From positions 786,001 through 850,000 of the forward strand of contig NZ_CP117835.1 of NCBI RefSeq assembly GCF_029094545.1: a stretch of DNA of 64,000 nucleotides, written 5' to 3'. The stretch's first letter is position 1, and each line of letters starts with the position of its first letter. The position numbers and the translations under genes were made by a program. The stretch comes from Alkalihalophilus pseudofirmus. Its GTDB lineage: Bacteria > Bacillota > Bacilli > Bacillales > Bacillaceae_D. The notes beneath the pieces are model-generated. The model did no database searches, had not been told where the DNA came from, and worked only from the letters and a program-made list of their open reading frames with translations. Positions 1 to 10,316 of the stretch are shown here, piece by piece.

Positions 1-131
1 TTGGACGCATTCGTACAATGGATGACCAATTACGTACAGGTGCTGCTTTTGATGAAGTAGGAGCAACATTTAATAACATGCTTCAAGACCTTGGTCGAGC
101 AGTGCAAAGACCTTTTGAACGCTCACGTTAA
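1..131 (+). CDS. C-terminal fragment of a gene cut by the window edge
   Basis: An open frame read from base 3 gives 42 residues and stops at TAA 129-131; it ends in QRPFERSR. A strong terminator follows directly, so this is the real 3' end of a gene. In B. subtilis the genes just upstream of bofC include YhcN/YlaJ-type sporulation lipoproteins, and the short amphipathic tail would suit such a protein, but the fragment is too short to assign. The family guess rests on gene order only. Confidence 0.5.
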   Translation, partial: GRIRTMDDQLRTGAAFDEVGATFNNMLQDLGRAVQRPFERSR

Positions 132-140
132 TAAGAACCT

Positions 141-171
141 AAAAGACAGAGGCTTATGCTTCTGTCTTTTT
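141..171 (+). terminator. Rho-independent terminator
   Basis: AAAAGACAGA (141-150) pairs perfectly with TCTGTCTTTT (161-170) around a 10-base loop and runs into T residues. It ends the upstream partial gene before bofC. Confidence 0.85.
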
Positions 172-307
172 GCATGTCTTTTTTAGATAAAATGCTGTTA
201 AGTGGAATGAAAAAGAATGATTTCGGACAAAATGTAGCTGTAATTAGAAGTAATTTGGAAAGAAAAATTAAAAACTCTAGATCAATTGAAAGTTGGTGAA
301 CTTGGTT

Positions 308-880
308 GTGAAGGTATTCCAAGTTATAAAAAAACAAAAGGGCCATACGTTGCTAATTATATTTTTATTGCTGCTCGTTTCAGGAGTAAGTGTTCTATTT
401 AACCAAGCATTTAGTTCCGCAGAGCGGGGACTGGCGGAAAGTGATCTAGGTGAAGCGTTTGAAGTTTCAGGTCCAGCTACTATGGATGTTACATTGCAAT
501 ACATGTATTTAGACGGGGAAGTCATAGAGGAAAAGACGAAAGAAACGATTTGGTCGATGGAAGATTTTTGGGCACAGTATGAGGATTGGACCTTGCTTAG
601 GCAGTCTGAAGACGGGATCGTGTTTCAAAAGGAAATTGACGATATCTCTCCTGCATTAAAAATGAATGGATATTTTGGAATTACTGAAGACGGGGTGCTC
701 TCTATATTTGAAGGGGTTCCCCAAGATGAACAAGTCATTCAATCTTTTTTTCAAGTCGATACAAAAAAACTTAAAAGCAAGCAGCATTCTGAGCTGGTCA
801 ATGGAATTCCTATTGGGGATAAACACCATTATGAAGAAGTCTTAGAAGCATTTGCTGAATATAAGGAATCGGAGTTTTAA
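308..880 (+). CDS. bofC: BofC, forespore intercompartmental signalling protein
   Basis: BofC is a forespore-made secreted protein that, in B. subtilis, restrains SpoIVB-triggered pro-sigma-K processing. After a basic start, residues about 15-33 form a hydrophobic signal segment (LLIIFLLLLVSGVSVLF). The body shows the family blocks YLDGEV, MEDFWAQY.DWTLL, DDISP..K.NGY and PIQSFFQ-like IQSFFQVD. The start is uncertain: the frame opens at TTG 293, but GTG 308 has a GGTGA element 8 bases upstream and still leaves a full signal peptide. It lies between two terminators, so it is probably transcribed alone; in B. subtilis the gene is forespore-specific. Placement just before ruvA matches B. subtilis. 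Confidence 0.9.
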   Translation: MKVFQVIKKQKGHTLLIIFLLLLVSGVSVLFNQAFSSAERGLAESDLGEAFEVSGPATMDVTLQYMYLDGEVIEEKTKETIWSMEDFWAQYEDWTLLRQSEDGIVFQKEIDDISPALKMNGYFGITEDGVLSIFEGVPQDEQVIQSFFQVDTKKLKSKQHSELVNGIPIGDKHHYEEVLEAFAEYKESEF

Positions 881-906
881 GCTGTCTTTTGTGAGGCAGC
901 TTTTTT
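879..906 (+). terminator. Terminator after bofC
   Basis: AAGCTG (879-884) pairs with CAGCTT (897-902) and is followed by a run of T. The stem begins at the bofC stop codon. Confidence 0.75.
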
Positions 907-993
907 CACTTTGTGCTAAGGTGCCATTATACGAGGTCAGTGTAATATGCTAAAATAGAAATAAATGTTCGTATAATGGAGAGGAAGTTAATT

Positions 994-1611
994 GTGATTG
1001 ATTACATAAATGGCGTATTAGTTGATATTGAAACTCAATATGTAGTGTTAGATCATCAAGGACTGGGGTATCAAATTTATTGTCCCAACCCTTATCGATT
1101 TTCTAAACAATTAGATGAAAAGGTAAAAATATATACATATCAGCATGTTCGCGAGGATCTTATTCGTTTATTTGGGTTTGAATCCAAATCTGAGCGTGCT
1201 CTGTTTGAAAAATTGTTGAACGTATCTGGAATTGGCCCAAAAGGTGCATTAGCAATCCTTGCATCAGGACAGCCAGAACATGTAGTAAGGGCTATTGAAG
1301 AGGAAGATGAAGCGTTTCTCGTTAAATTTCCTGGAGTGGGCAAAAAGACAGCAAGACAAATCATTCTTGATCTTAAAGGGAAGCTTGATGAATTTGCTCC
1401 TAATTTATTCAATGAATCAAACGGTCTTGTATCAGAGAAAATGACAAAGGTGAATCAAGAAAATGCTGAACTAGAAGAAGCGCTTGAAGCCTTGCGTGCA
1501 CTTGGATATGTAGAAAAAGAACTTAAGAAAGTACGTCCTAAGCTTGAACAAGAGGATATGGCCACGGACGCTTATATTAAAAAAGCACTTCAGTTAATGT
1601 TGAAATTCTAA
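994..1611 (+). CDS. ruvA: Holliday junction branch migration protein RuvA
   Basis: RuvA is the DNA-binding subunit of the RuvAB motor that moves Holliday junctions during recombinational repair. The 205-residue protein has the N-terminal OB fold, the helix-hairpin-helix pair ([14 protein letters not shown] and [20 protein letters not shown]) and the C-terminal RuvB-contacting three-helix domain. The frame is open from ATG 976, but GTG 994 gives the normal family start MIDYI and has GGAGAGGA about 8 bases upstream, so I use 994. It forms an operon with ruvB 47 bases downstream. Unlike B. subtilis, no other gene separates bofC and ruvA. Confidence 0.96.
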   Translation: MIDYINGVLVDIETQYVVLDHQGLGYQIYCPNPYRFSKQLDEKVKIYTYQHVREDLIRLFGFESKSERALFEKLLNVSGIGPKGALAILASGQPEHVVRAIEEEDEAFLVKFPGVGKKTARQIILDLKGKLDEFAPNLFNESNGLVSEKMTKVNQENAELEEALEALRALGYVEKELKKVRPKLEQEDMATDAYIKKALQLMLKF

Positions 1612-1658
1612 TGCTGAAATTCTAGAGACATACACATTATGAAGGAGGTGGGGAAAAA

Positions 1659-2660
1659 ATGGAAGAACGTATGATTTCTGGTGAAGCGCAAGGATTAGAA
1701 GACTCCATTGATCAATCGATCAGGCCAATGGATTTAAATCAATACATTGGCCAAGAAAAAGTAAAGCAGAACTTGAAAATCTTTATAGAAGCTGCCAAAA
1801 TGCGTGAAGAATGTCTTGATCATGTTCTTTTATATGGCCCTCCTGGACTTGGAAAAACGACTCTATCTGGTATTATTGCTTCTGAAATGGGAGTTGAGAT
1901 GCGAACAACGTCTGGTCCGGCTATTGAAAGGCCAGGAGACTTGGCCGCCATTTTAACAGCACTTGAACCGGGTGATGTCTTGTTTATTGATGAAATTCAT
2001 CGGCTTAATCGAATGGTGGAGGAAGTTCTTTATCCTGCAATGGAAGATTTTTGTTTAGATATCGTAATTGGAAAGGGGCCGACAGCACGTTCTGTGAGGC
2101 TGGATCTGCCCCCTTTTACATTGGTGGGCGCAACGACTAGAGCAGGCATGCTCTCTGCTCCCCTAAGAGACCGGTTCGGGGTAATGGCGCGTCTGGAATA
2201 TTACACGGAAACGGAATTAGCCTTTATCGTTAAACGAACGGCATCTATTTTTGAGACAGAGTTAGATGATGAAGCTGCTTTAGAAATCGCAAGACGATCA
2301 CGCGGTACCCCACGTATTGCTAATAGGCTGCTAAGACGAGTCCGGGATTTTGCTCAAGTGAAAGGTGATGGGACTATTTCTGTAGATCTTGCAGAAGATG
2401 CTCTTGAGAAATTACAAGTTGACCGTCTAGGACTTGATCATATTGACCATAAATTATTAATAGGGATGATCGAAAAATTCCGGGGTGGTCCGGTTGGTCT
2501 TGAAACAATCTCTGCCACTATTGGAGAAGAATCAGAAACAATCGAGGATGTGTATGAACCGTATTTATTGCAAATTGGTTTCCTGCAAAGAACACCTCGT
2601 GGAAGAATGGTTACACCGCTATGTTATCAACATTTTAATCTGGAGGAGCCAAGTAGATGA
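1659..2660 (+). CDS. ruvB: Holliday junction DNA helicase RuvB
   Basis: RuvB is the hexameric AAA+ ATPase that drives branch migration with RuvA. At 333 residues it has the family length. The Walker A motif GPPGLGKTT lies near residue 65, Walker B is FIDEIHRL near 112, and sensor 1 is VGATTRAG. The arginine finger block APLRDRFGV and the C-terminal winged helix ending [11 protein letters not shown] are present. AAGGAGGTG at 1642-1650 lies just before ATG 1659. The stop codon TGA overlaps the next start in the sequence ATGA, which indicates translational coupling. Confidence 0.98.
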   Translation: MEERMISGEAQGLEDSIDQSIRPMDLNQYIGQEKVKQNLKIFIEAAKMREECLDHVLLYGPPGLGKTTLSGIIASEMGVEMRTTSGPAIERPGDLAAILTALEPGDVLFIDEIHRLNRMVEEVLYPAMEDFCLDIVIGKGPTARSVRLDLPPFTLVGATTRAGMLSAPLRDRFGVMARLEYYTETELAFIVKRTASIFETELDDEAALEIARRSRGTPRIANRLLRRVRDFAQVKGDGTISVDLAEDALEKLQVDRLGLDHIDHKLLIGMIEKFRGGPVGLETISATIGEESETIEDVYEPYLLQIGFLQRTPRGRMVTPLCYQHFNLEEPSR

Positions 2661-2872
2661 GTACAGCGTCTAAAGTGTTAATTGCCATTGGAGTTCTCTG
2701 TATTATTATTGGTATTCTATGGCCGGTTATTTCAAAAACACCGATTGGCCGGCTGCCTGGAGATATTTTGATTAAACGGGAGAATTCAACGTTTTACTTT
2801 CCAATTATGACTTCCATTGTGATTAGCATTGTTCTGTCATTAATTCTATTTCTTTTTGGACGCTTTAGATAA
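2657..2872 (+). CDS. DUF2905 family small membrane protein
   Basis: A 71-residue protein with two predicted membrane helices (about 4-24 and 48-68) joined by a loop containing GRLPGDI, the conserved block of DUF2905. The function is unknown. Its start overlaps the ruvB stop by four bases, and a gene of this type sits in the same place between ruvB and queA in B. subtilis, so the linkage is conserved although no functional tie to recombination is known. Confidence 0.88.
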   Translation: MSTASKVLIAIGVLCIIIGILWPVISKTPIGRLPGDILIKRENSTFYFPIMTSIVISIVLSLILFLFGRFR

Positions 2873-3008
2873 TTCTTGCTTAATAAATAAAGGTTCGGTA
2901 TTCTAGAAAAGATGCTTTTTATTGCTGTTCTCTATTAATTAGTGAATTGTAGGATTAAAATACAATGTTCAAATACAAAGTTTATTCGTATGAAAAAGGT
3001 GAACCAAC

Positions 3009-4034
3009 ATGGATGTACGTGATTTTGATTTTTACTTACCTGATGAATTGATCGCACAGACGCCGCTCCTAGACCGAACGGCGTCTCGTTTGCTTGTTTT
3101 AGATAAAGAAAATGGGGCAATTAAAGACGATGTATTTTCTTCAATAACGGACTATTTAAAGCCTGGTGATTGCTTGGTTTTAAACGACACGAGGGTTCTT
3201 CCAGCTCGTTTATATGGTGTGAAGGAAGATACGGGTGCTAAAATTGAACTGCTTTTATTAAAACAATTAGAAGGCGATAAATGGGAGACGTTAGCTAAGC
3301 CTGCAAAACGTGTAAAAAAAGGAACAACCATCACGTTTGGTGATGGGCTGTTAACAGCTACTTGTATTGAAGAAACTGACCAGGGCGGCCGTGTAGTGGA
3401 GTTGGCATATGAAGGGATTCTTCATGAGGTGCTTGATCAATTAGGCGAAATGCCGCTGCCTCCATACATTAAAGAACAGCTTGATGACCAGGAGCGTTAT
3501 CAAACGGTATTTGCGAAAAATCGCGGTTCAGCAGCAGCTCCTACAGCTGGTCTGCATTTTACAGAAGACCTTTTGCAAACTCTTCAAGATAAAGGAGTAC
3601 ACTTGGCATTCATTACACTGCACGTTGGACTTGGGACCTTTAGACCTGTAAGTGTAGAAGATGTGGAATCACATGAAATGCATGCTGAGTATTACCAGAT
3701 GAGCGAAGGAACCGCACGGTTATTAAACGAAGTCAAAGAAAATGGCGGTAAGGTAGTAGCGGTCGGTACCACCTCTGCTAGAACGCTTGAAACCATCATG
3801 AATGAGAACGGCACATATTGCGAAGCATCTGGATGGACATCGATTTTTATTTATCCAGGTTATAAATTTAAAGGAATTGACGGATTACTGACGAATTTCC
3901 ATTTACCAAAGTCTACACTTGTAATGCTTGTAAGTGCGCTTGCTGGTAGAGAACATATTCTACAGGCATATAACCATGCTGTTAAAGAGCGTTATCGTTT
4001 CTTCAGCTTTGGTGATGCTATGTTTATTCGTTAA
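3009..4034 (+). CDS. queA: S-adenosylmethionine:tRNA ribosyltransferase-isomerase QueA
   Basis: QueA transfers and isomerises the ribosyl part of AdoMet onto 7-aminomethyl-7-deazaguanine in tRNA, giving epoxyqueuosine at position 34 of GUN-anticodon tRNAs. The 341 residues carry the family blocks [13 protein letters not shown] at the start, [35 protein letters not shown] and [16 protein letters not shown]. It lies 28 bases before tgt, the enzyme that acts earlier in the same pathway, so the two are probably co-transcribed. The 136 bases upstream contain no gene. Confidence 0.97.
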   Translation: MDVRDFDFYLPDELIAQTPLLDRTASRLLVLDKENGAIKDDVFSSITDYLKPGDCLVLNDTRVLPARLYGVKEDTGAKIELLLLKQLEGDKWETLAKPAKRVKKGTTITFGDGLLTATCIEETDQGGRVVELAYEGILHEVLDQLGEMPLPPYIKEQLDDQERYQTVFAKNRGSAAAPTAGLHFTEDLLQTLQDKGVHLAFITLHVGLGTFRPVSVEDVESHEMHAEYYQMSEGTARLLNEVKENGGKVVAVGTTSARTLETIMNENGTYCEASGWTSIFIYPGYKFKGIDGLLTNFHLPKSTLVMLVSALAGREHILQAYNHAVKERYRFFSFGDAMFIR

Positions 4035-4047
4035 GTTAAACCGATAA

Positions 4048-5202
<1,155 letters not shown>

Positions 5203-5245
5203 TCATAAGCTTGTACAGTAAAGTATGGAAAGGGGGGAATTTTGA

Positions 5246-5509
5246 ATGGAAATTATCGGTACATTATTACCATTAATCCTTATGTTCGCGATTTTTTATT
5301 TCTTGCTTATCCGTCCGCAACAAAAGCGTCAGAAATCAATTCGTGACATGCATGCTAACCTTCAGCGTGGTGATAAAATCATCACAATTGGAGGGATGCA
5401 CGGGGTAATCGATGCAATTGATGAGGATGTTATTATCATCCTTGTAAATGAGAACCGCAAGCTGACTTTTGACCGCGCAGCAGTCCGCGAAGTAGTCAAC
5501 CCAGATTGA
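5246..5509 (+). CDS. yajC: Preprotein translocase auxiliary subunit YajC
   Basis: YajC is a small single-span membrane protein that associates with SecDF and the Sec translocon. The 87 residues begin with a membrane helix (about 5-21) and the hallmark LIRPQQKRQK, followed by GDKIITIGGMHG, the conserved soluble domain. AAGGGGGGAA precedes the ATG. Here it follows tgt directly, while its partner genes secD and secF lie 7.5 kb further on, separated by transporter genes and spoVB. Confidence 0.95.
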   Translation: MEIIGTLLPLILMFAIFYFLLIRPQQKRQKSIRDMHANLQRGDKIITIGGMHGVIDAIDEDVIIILVNENRKLTFDRAAVREVVNPD

Positions 5510-5511
5510 TA

Positions 5512-5830
5512 AAAGAAAGGCGAAGGCGACTGTACTGTCATGCGGTAAAATAAGGAGGAGCAATTCGAAGCCGCTTTTTGGCTTCAATTGATACACCATT
5601 TTTACCCGCAGGACAAGGAGCCGCAGCTGGACAAAGAAAGGCGAAGGCGACTGTACTGGCATGCGGAAAAATAAAGGGGAGCGATTTGAAGCCGCTTTTT
5701 GGCTTCAACCGATGCACCGTTTTTACCCGCAGGACAAGGAGCTGCAGCTGGAGAAAGAATGGCGGAATGATTCGTTTAGATATGAGGGGCTGGAGGTTTG
5801 ACAAAAAGAAGCGCTTTTTGCTTCGTTTGG
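5512..5830. repeat. 121-bp direct tandem repeat, two full copies and a decayed third
   Basis: Copy 1 (5512-5632) and copy 2 (5633-5753) are near-identical and start with AAAGAAAGGCGAAGGCGAC. A shortened, diverged third copy begins at 5754. Each unit contains a hairpin GAAGCC-GCTTTTT-GGCTTC (reduced to GAAGC/GCTTC in copy 3) and ends in a GCAGCTGG-type palindrome. Short frames cross the block on both strands, but they have no convincing ribosome sites and simply reflect the repeat. I read this as noncoding repetitive DNA filling the gap between yajC and the minus-strand gene at 5925. Confidence 0.85.
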
Positions 5831-5891
5831 CAAAGTGAAGGCACAGAATATTTGAATCATGAAGCTAGACAACTAAAGACTGCACATACAT

Positions 5892-5925
5892 AAGAAGCAC
5901 AGCCATTAGGCTGTGCTTCTTTCTT
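5892..5925. terminator. Bidirectional terminator
   Basis: AAGAAGCACAGCC pairs with GGCTGTGCTTCTT around ATTA (5892-5921), with T-rich sequence on both sides. It lies between the yajC/repeat side and the converging gene at 5925-6314. Confidence 0.85.
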
Positions 5926-6314
5926 TAGTAGTTAGATGAAGAATTGCTTGTAAGATTTACTCCAATGATGCCTCCGAGTGCAGCTAGGAGCAGATATCCT
6001 CCGTGAAATGCATATTGACTGGTTGTAAACAATTCATTGTAGCCTAAAAATTGAACTAAAAATGTGAGCATTGAAAACAGGAGGGCGGTCAGCGCACCTG
6101 CCATTAACCCTTTTGCTTTCGCTTTGGCACCAGACATAAAACCCCCGATAAACATAGAAAGAAATGCAACCCCCATAATTAACCAGCGGATCGATTCCTC
6201 TGTATAGGAGGTAAAGGTCAAAAACAACGATGCGAGCAGGCTAAAGGATAAAGCAATGACTAATATTGCACATAATCCCCAAAGGACAGCTGGGAAGAAA
6301 CTTCTAGAAGCCAC
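5925..6314 (-). CDS. TIGR04086 family membrane protein (YrzE type)
   Basis: A 129-residue integral membrane protein with four hydrophobic helices (about 6-30, 41-61, 68-90, 103-122 by eye) and glycine-rich turns such as FIGGFMSGAKAKAKG. The family is of unknown function and is found in spore-formers. B. subtilis has yrzE in this position. It is transcribed against its neighbours and ends at a bidirectional terminator. Confidence 0.75.
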   Translation of the reverse strand: MASRSFFPAVLWGLCAILVIALSFSLLASLFLTFTSYTEESIRWLIMGVAFLSMFIGGFMSGAKAKAKGLMAGALTALLFSMLTFLVQFLGYNELFTTSQYAFHGGYLLLAALGGIIGVNLTSNSSSNY

Positions 6315-6471
6315 TTTTTACACACTCCCCTTCATTAAAGTTTAATCTCTTTCTACAGCTTATTCGGGCTTGTATAAAATAGACATAAAACATTCAGTCA
6401 GAAGAATAAGGGACATGTTTAAATCAAGCTTGTCATAGGATGGTAGAAATGTGGACGAGAGGAGTACAAAC

Positions 6472-7761
6472 ATGGCGGTAACCTTTGCGTTAATCATTTT
6501 TATCATCAGCTATTTCTTTATTATGACTGAAAAACTAAACCGAGCAGTTATTGCCTGTCTTGGCGGCGTGTTAATGCTTGTGTTTGGTATTTATGAAATA
6601 GAAGCTGCTTTCTTGCAGCACATCGACTGGCACACAATCACGTTGTTACTCGCAATGATGATTTTAGTCTCCATCACAAGCCAAAGTGGTTTCTTTGAAT
6701 ATGTAGCCGTTTCAATGGCAAAGTGGGTAGAAGGGAGGCCAATCCCCCTATTAATTGTCATTTCCACACTGACGGCTTTTGGGTCAGCTTTTTTAAATAA
6801 TGTCACGACGGTTCTTTTAATTGTCCCGATTATTTTTACTTTGACCTCGCTTCTTAAGTTAAATGCAGTGCCGTTCTTATTATCGATTGTTATGGCTTCA
6901 AATATAGGAGGGACAGCAACATTAATAGGTGACCCTCCTAACTTAATGATTGGGCAGGCGGTAGGTCATTTAAATTTCAATGATTTTCTGATTCATCTAA
7001 GTCCGGTAGTTATTGTTATTTTTATCATCGTTATGGCTGGACTTGTGTTTTATTATCGAAAGCAGCTCTCAGTAAGGACAGAACATCAGATGAAGCTCAA
7101 AATGCTTAATCCGAGAGATTTTATCAAAGATAAAATTCTTTTATTTAAATCAGTGACGGTTCTTTTTGCCACCACATTTGCATTTATTATTCAACCAATG
7201 CTTCATATTGAGCTGACAAGTATTGCTATGGTCGGAGCCTTATTATTAATGTTAATCACTCAGGAAGAACTGGATGTAGAAGAGGTGTTTAAATCTGTTG
7301 AGTGGGTAACGTTGTTCTTTTTTGTTGGTCTCTTTATGCTTGTTGGAGGATTAAAAGAAGTTGGATTAATTGATGAGTTTGCTAAAGCCATTATTTACTA
7401 TACTGATGGTGATTTGCCTAAAACGGCTATGTTTATCTTATGGGGCTCAGGCATACTATCAGGGTTTGTGGATAATATTCCATTTGTAGCCGCTATGATC
7501 CCAGTTATTTTAGAGTTTCAAGAATATGGTATGGCGAATCTTGATCCACTGTGGTGGGCGCTTGCATTAGGAGCTTGTTTAGGAGGAAATGCCACTATTA
7601 TCGGGGCCACGGCGAATGTGATTGTGGCAGGAATGGCTCTAAAAGCAAAACAGCCGTTCAGTTATTGGGAGTTTTTAAAAGTTGGAGCGCCTATTGCGAT
7701 TCTTTCGTTTGTGATATCAAGTATCTATATTTACTTACGCTACCTTATTCATTTTCAATAA
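6472..7761 (+). CDS. ArsB/NhaD-type ion transporter
   Basis: A 429-residue polytopic protein of the ion transporter superfamily that includes arsenite, Na+/H+ (NhaD) and citrate permeases. The diagnostic blocks are FLNNVTTVLLIVPI and GGTATLIGDPPNLMIG in the first half and GFVDNIPFVAAMIP and GGNATIIGATANVIV in the second, an internal repeat of re-entrant loops. ATG 6472 is preceded by AGGAG with a 7-base gap, so it is preferred over the GTG at 6451. No ars genes are nearby. The substrate cannot be decided from sequence; Na+/H+ exchange would fit an alkaliphile (inference). Confidence 0.85.
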   Translation: MAVTFALIIFIISYFFIMTEKLNRAVIACLGGVLMLVFGIYEIEAAFLQHIDWHTITLLLAMMILVSITSQSGFFEYVAVSMAKWVEGRPIPLLIVISTLTAFGSAFLNNVTTVLLIVPIIFTLTSLLKLNAVPFLLSIVMASNIGGTATLIGDPPNLMIGQAVGHLNFNDFLIHLSPVVIVIFIIVMAGLVFYYRKQLSVRTEHQMKLKMLNPRDFIKDKILLFKSVTVLFATTFAFIIQPMLHIELTSIAMVGALLLMLITQEELDVEEVFKSVEWVTLFFFVGLFMLVGGLKEVGLIDEFAKAIIYYTDGDLPKTAMFILWGSGILSGFVDNIPFVAAMIPVILEFQEYGMANLDPLWWALALGACLGGNATIIGATANVIVAGMALKAKQPFSYWEFLKVGAPIAILSFVISSIYIYLRYLIHFQ

Positions 7762-7877
7762 ACGTATTCGATTAAATAAAGCTAAATCAGACTTACCAAA
7801 AGCTTCAATTCATCACCATTTAAAGTTTGCACATACTATTTGCAGAGACTTGTTTGGTGATGAAAGGAGCGTTGGCG

Positions 7878-8534
7878 ATGGATTTTGTGACAATCATTCT
7901 GCGGACATTTTTGGTGTATGTCATTATTCTCCTCGTCTTACGCTTGATGGGTAAACGAGAGATCGGACAATTATCCGTACTTGATTTTGTTGTCTCTATC
8001 ATGATTGCTGAATTAGCCGTTATTTCAATTGATAATTTTAGTTCACCAATGATTCATTCATTAATCCCTATCTTTGTCTTATCCATTATTCAAATCACCT
8101 TTGCAGTTATTTCTTTAAAAAGTGAGAAGCTGCGTGATTTCTTGGATGGAGAGCCTTCTGTTTTGATTAAAGAAGGAAAGATTGATGAACATGAAATGAG
8201 AAAACAGCGATATAACTTCGATGATTTACTTGTTCAGCTGAGGCAAAACAAAGTGGCAAAGCTTTCTGATGTGGAGTTTGCTATTCTAGAGCCATCCGGT
8301 AAGCTTTCTGTTATAGAAAAGTCAAAACAAAATGAGAATAGCGGTCCCAATATGCCATTACCCCTTATATTAGATGGGAAAGTACAAGAAGAACATTTAG
8401 ATAAAATTAATAAAACACCTCTATGGTTGAGGCAGGAGATGCGAAAGATCGGTTATCGTGATATTAAGAAAATTTCTTATTGTGCATTGAGGGATGATCA
8501 ATCTTTTTTTGTAGATGTGAAGGACGAACAATAA
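7878..8534 (+). CDS. DUF421 (YetF-like) membrane protein
   Basis: Three membrane helices at the N terminus (about 3-75) contain LVLRLMGKREIGQLSVLDFVV, the DUF421 signature, followed by a soluble domain with the LRQNKV..LSDVEFAILE.SG.LSV block. At 218 residues it matches B. subtilis YrbG, which occupies this place. The frame opens at 7827 but AAGGAG at 7864-7869 points to ATG 7878, which directly precedes the first helix. Related proteins have been linked to spore or membrane phenotypes, but no activity is established. Confidence 0.85.
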   Translation: MDFVTIILRTFLVYVIILLVLRLMGKREIGQLSVLDFVVSIMIAELAVISIDNFSSPMIHSLIPIFVLSIIQITFAVISLKSEKLRDFLDGEPSVLIKEGKIDEHEMRKQRYNFDDLLVQLRQNKVAKLSDVEFAILEPSGKLSVIEKSKQNENSGPNMPLPLILDGKVQEEHLDKINKTPLWLRQEMRKIGYRDIKKISYCALRDDQSFFVDVKDEQ

Positions 8535-8637
8535 TCGTTTATTGTATGTAGCAAATGTGCAGCAAAATGGTTAGAAGTGGAGACAGGCTTTTTTGTTTGT
8601 TCATATGATAGATATGAACGATAAAGGAGGTTTCTGT

Positions 8638-8943
8638 GTGTCTAATTACTATGAACTTGCCAAAGAACATCAAGGTCAAAGAGTAACGATTACAGATCGG
8701 TCTGGTGCCGTCTATACTGGCAGATTAATGAATGTCGATACCGAACATGTATACCTTGAGGTAGAGCAAGACACAAATGAAATGTATGAGCAGGAATCGT
8801 ATGATCGGAGCGGAGGATATGGCTATTATCAGCCGCCATATCCAGCACCTTACCCGCCGCCATGTCCAAAAAACAATGTCATTCCAATTGCTCTTGCGGC
8901 TATAGGCGGTTTTGCTTTAGCTAGTGCGTTCTTCTGGTGGTAA
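8638..8943 (+). CDS. Small protein with C-terminal membrane anchor, unknown function
   Basis: GTG 8638 has AAGGAGG 7 bases upstream (8624-8630) and gives 101 residues beginning MSNYYELAKEHQGQRV. Residues about 1-45 resemble a small beta-barrel of LSM/SH3 type (KGRVTITDRSG-like pattern, LMNVDTEHVYLEV). A tyrosine/proline-rich linker (GYYQPPYPAPYPPPCP) follows, then a 20-residue hydrophobic tail ending FFWW. The layout suggests a membrane- or spore-coat-associated protein. I do not recognise a named family. Confidence 0.7.
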   Translation: MSNYYELAKEHQGQRVTITDRSGAVYTGRLMNVDTEHVYLEVEQDTNEMYEQESYDRSGGYGYYQPPYPAPYPPPCPKNNVIPIALAAIGGFALASAFFWW

Positions 8944-8971
8944 GAACCTCAATTTAGTAAGCTAATTCATT

Positions 8972-9005
8972 AAGCTAATCTTTATAATGGGATTAGCTTT
9001 TTATT
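8972..9005 (+). terminator. Terminator
   Basis: AAGCTAATC pairs with GATTAGCTT (loop about 12 bases) and is followed by TTTTT. It ends the transcript that carries the 101-residue protein gene. Confidence 0.8.
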
Positions 9006-9135
9006 ATGGGGTAATAACTTACTATTCTGAATATAACGTGAATGCTTGTTTTATTGAAATAGATATGTAAAATAGCATTATACATTTGTTCTTCTACAGG
9101 AGACAATCTTTAGGAGACATAACGGGGGTAGAGAA

Positions 9136-10275
9136 ATGAAACTTTTAGGGAAACTGCTCATTGGTATTATTTTAGGTATCATTATCGGTTTGGCAGCACC
9201 AGAATGGGTCGTTAGAGTATTAGTCACTTTTAAAACTCTTTTCGGCAGCTTTATTACATTCATCGTCCCATTTATTATTTTATTCTTTATTGCAAGCGGC
9301 GTAGCAGGACTTGGAAAACGAAGCGGAAAGCTGGTTGGAAGTACAGTCGGTCTTGCGTATGTTTCAACTGTTCTTGCCGGCCTTTTAGCTTTCACAGTGG
9401 CCTCATTCATCATTCCAATGCTGACAACACCTAGTGAAGCGGTGGAGGAAGCAGGAGGACTTGAGCCGTTTTTAAGTTTTGAGATTGAACCATTAATGGG
9501 GATTGTAACAGCATTAGTCATGGCCTTTGTTTTTGGTATTGGGGTTTCTAAAACAGGAAGCGAAAAGATTAAAGCTTTCTTTGATGAAGGCCGTGATATT
9601 ATTGAACTCGTTATTGCAGCAATCATTATTCCGTTATTACCATTCTATATCGCAGGGATCTTCTCAGAGCTTGCTTATGAAGGAACAGTTTTTGAAACAT
9701 TGAGCTTATTTGCTGTTGTATTAATTTTAGCGATTTCTCTTCATTTAGTTTGGCTTGTTATCCAATATTCAACTGCAGGAGCTCTTCGTAAACAAAATCC
9801 ATTTAAGCTTCTAGCAAATATGGCTCCGGCCTATGCAACGGCGATCGGAACAATGAGTAGTGCAGCAACGATTCCGGTAACATTACAATCAGTTAAAAAG
9901 AATAACGTAAAAGAAAATATTGCAAACTTCGGAGTGCCGCTCTGTGCGACGATTCATTTATCAGGTAGTGTCATCACCATTGTGACTTGTGCGATGGCCG
10001 TGATGATGATCACGCCAGAGTTAGCGGCACCGACTCTTGCAAATATGCTTCCGGTTATCTTTATGCTTGGGCTGATTATGGTTGCAGCCCCTGGGGTACC
10101 AGGAGGAGCAATTATGGCTGCGCTAGGAGTATTAACTTCTATGCTTGGATTCAGCGAAGCAGCAATCGGCTTAATGATTGCTCTTTACATGGCTCAAGAC
10201 AGCTTTGGTACTGCTACAAACGTAACTGGAGACGGAGCGATTAATTTAATCATTGATAAGTTTTCTAAATCATAA
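9136..10275 (+). CDS. Dicarboxylate/amino acid:cation symporter
   Basis: A 379-residue permease of the DAACS family (Na+- or H+-coupled uptake of dicarboxylates or acidic/neutral amino acids). The C-terminal half holds the family hairpin and substrate segments: the serine-rich MSSAATIPVT, then FGVPLCATIHLSGS, and ALYMAQDSFGTATNVTGDGA near the end. Eight or more hydrophobic spans are evident. GGGGGTAGAG precedes ATG 9136. It is monocistronic, with terminators on both sides, and is absent from this position in B. subtilis. The substrate is not assignable. Confidence 0.88.
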   Translation: MKLLGKLLIGIILGIIIGLAAPEWVVRVLVTFKTLFGSFITFIVPFIILFFIASGVAGLGKRSGKLVGSTVGLAYVSTVLAGLLAFTVASFIIPMLTTPSEAVEEAGGLEPFLSFEIEPLMGIVTALVMAFVFGIGVSKTGSEKIKAFFDEGRDIIELVIAAIIIPLLPFYIAGIFSELAYEGTVFETLSLFAVVLILAISLHLVWLVIQYSTAGALRKQNPFKLLANMAPAYATAIGTMSSAATIPVTLQSVKKNNVKENIANFGVPLCATIHLSGSVITIVTCAMAVMMITPELAAPTLANMLPVIFMLGLIMVAAPGVPGGAIMAALGVLTSMLGFSEAAIGLMIALYMAQDSFGTATNVTGDGAINLIIDKFSKS

Positions 10276-10280
10276 TTAGG

Positions 10281-10316
10281 AAGAGCTTCGGCATATATGC
10301 TGAAGCTCTTTTTATT
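10281..10316. terminator. Bidirectional terminator
   Basis: AAGAGCTTC-GCATATATGC-GAAGCTCTT with one G/T pair, then TTTTATT. It lies between the convergent symporter gene and spoVB, whose stop codon falls at its right edge. Confidence 0.85.

Noticed and set aside
2485-2673. 62-residue frame inside ruvB
   Set aside because: Wholly within ruvB in another frame, no ribosome site.
5336-5804. Two overlapping minus-strand frames and one plus-strand frame of 86-108 residues in the repeat block
   Set aside because: They repeat the same peptide because the DNA repeats, have no proper ribosome site, and overlap yajC on the minus strand.
9078-9626. 182-residue minus-strand frame over the symporter gene
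   Set aside because: Shadow frame of the symporter's codon pattern: low-complexity Thr/Ser/Pro/Ile-rich, no ribosome site.
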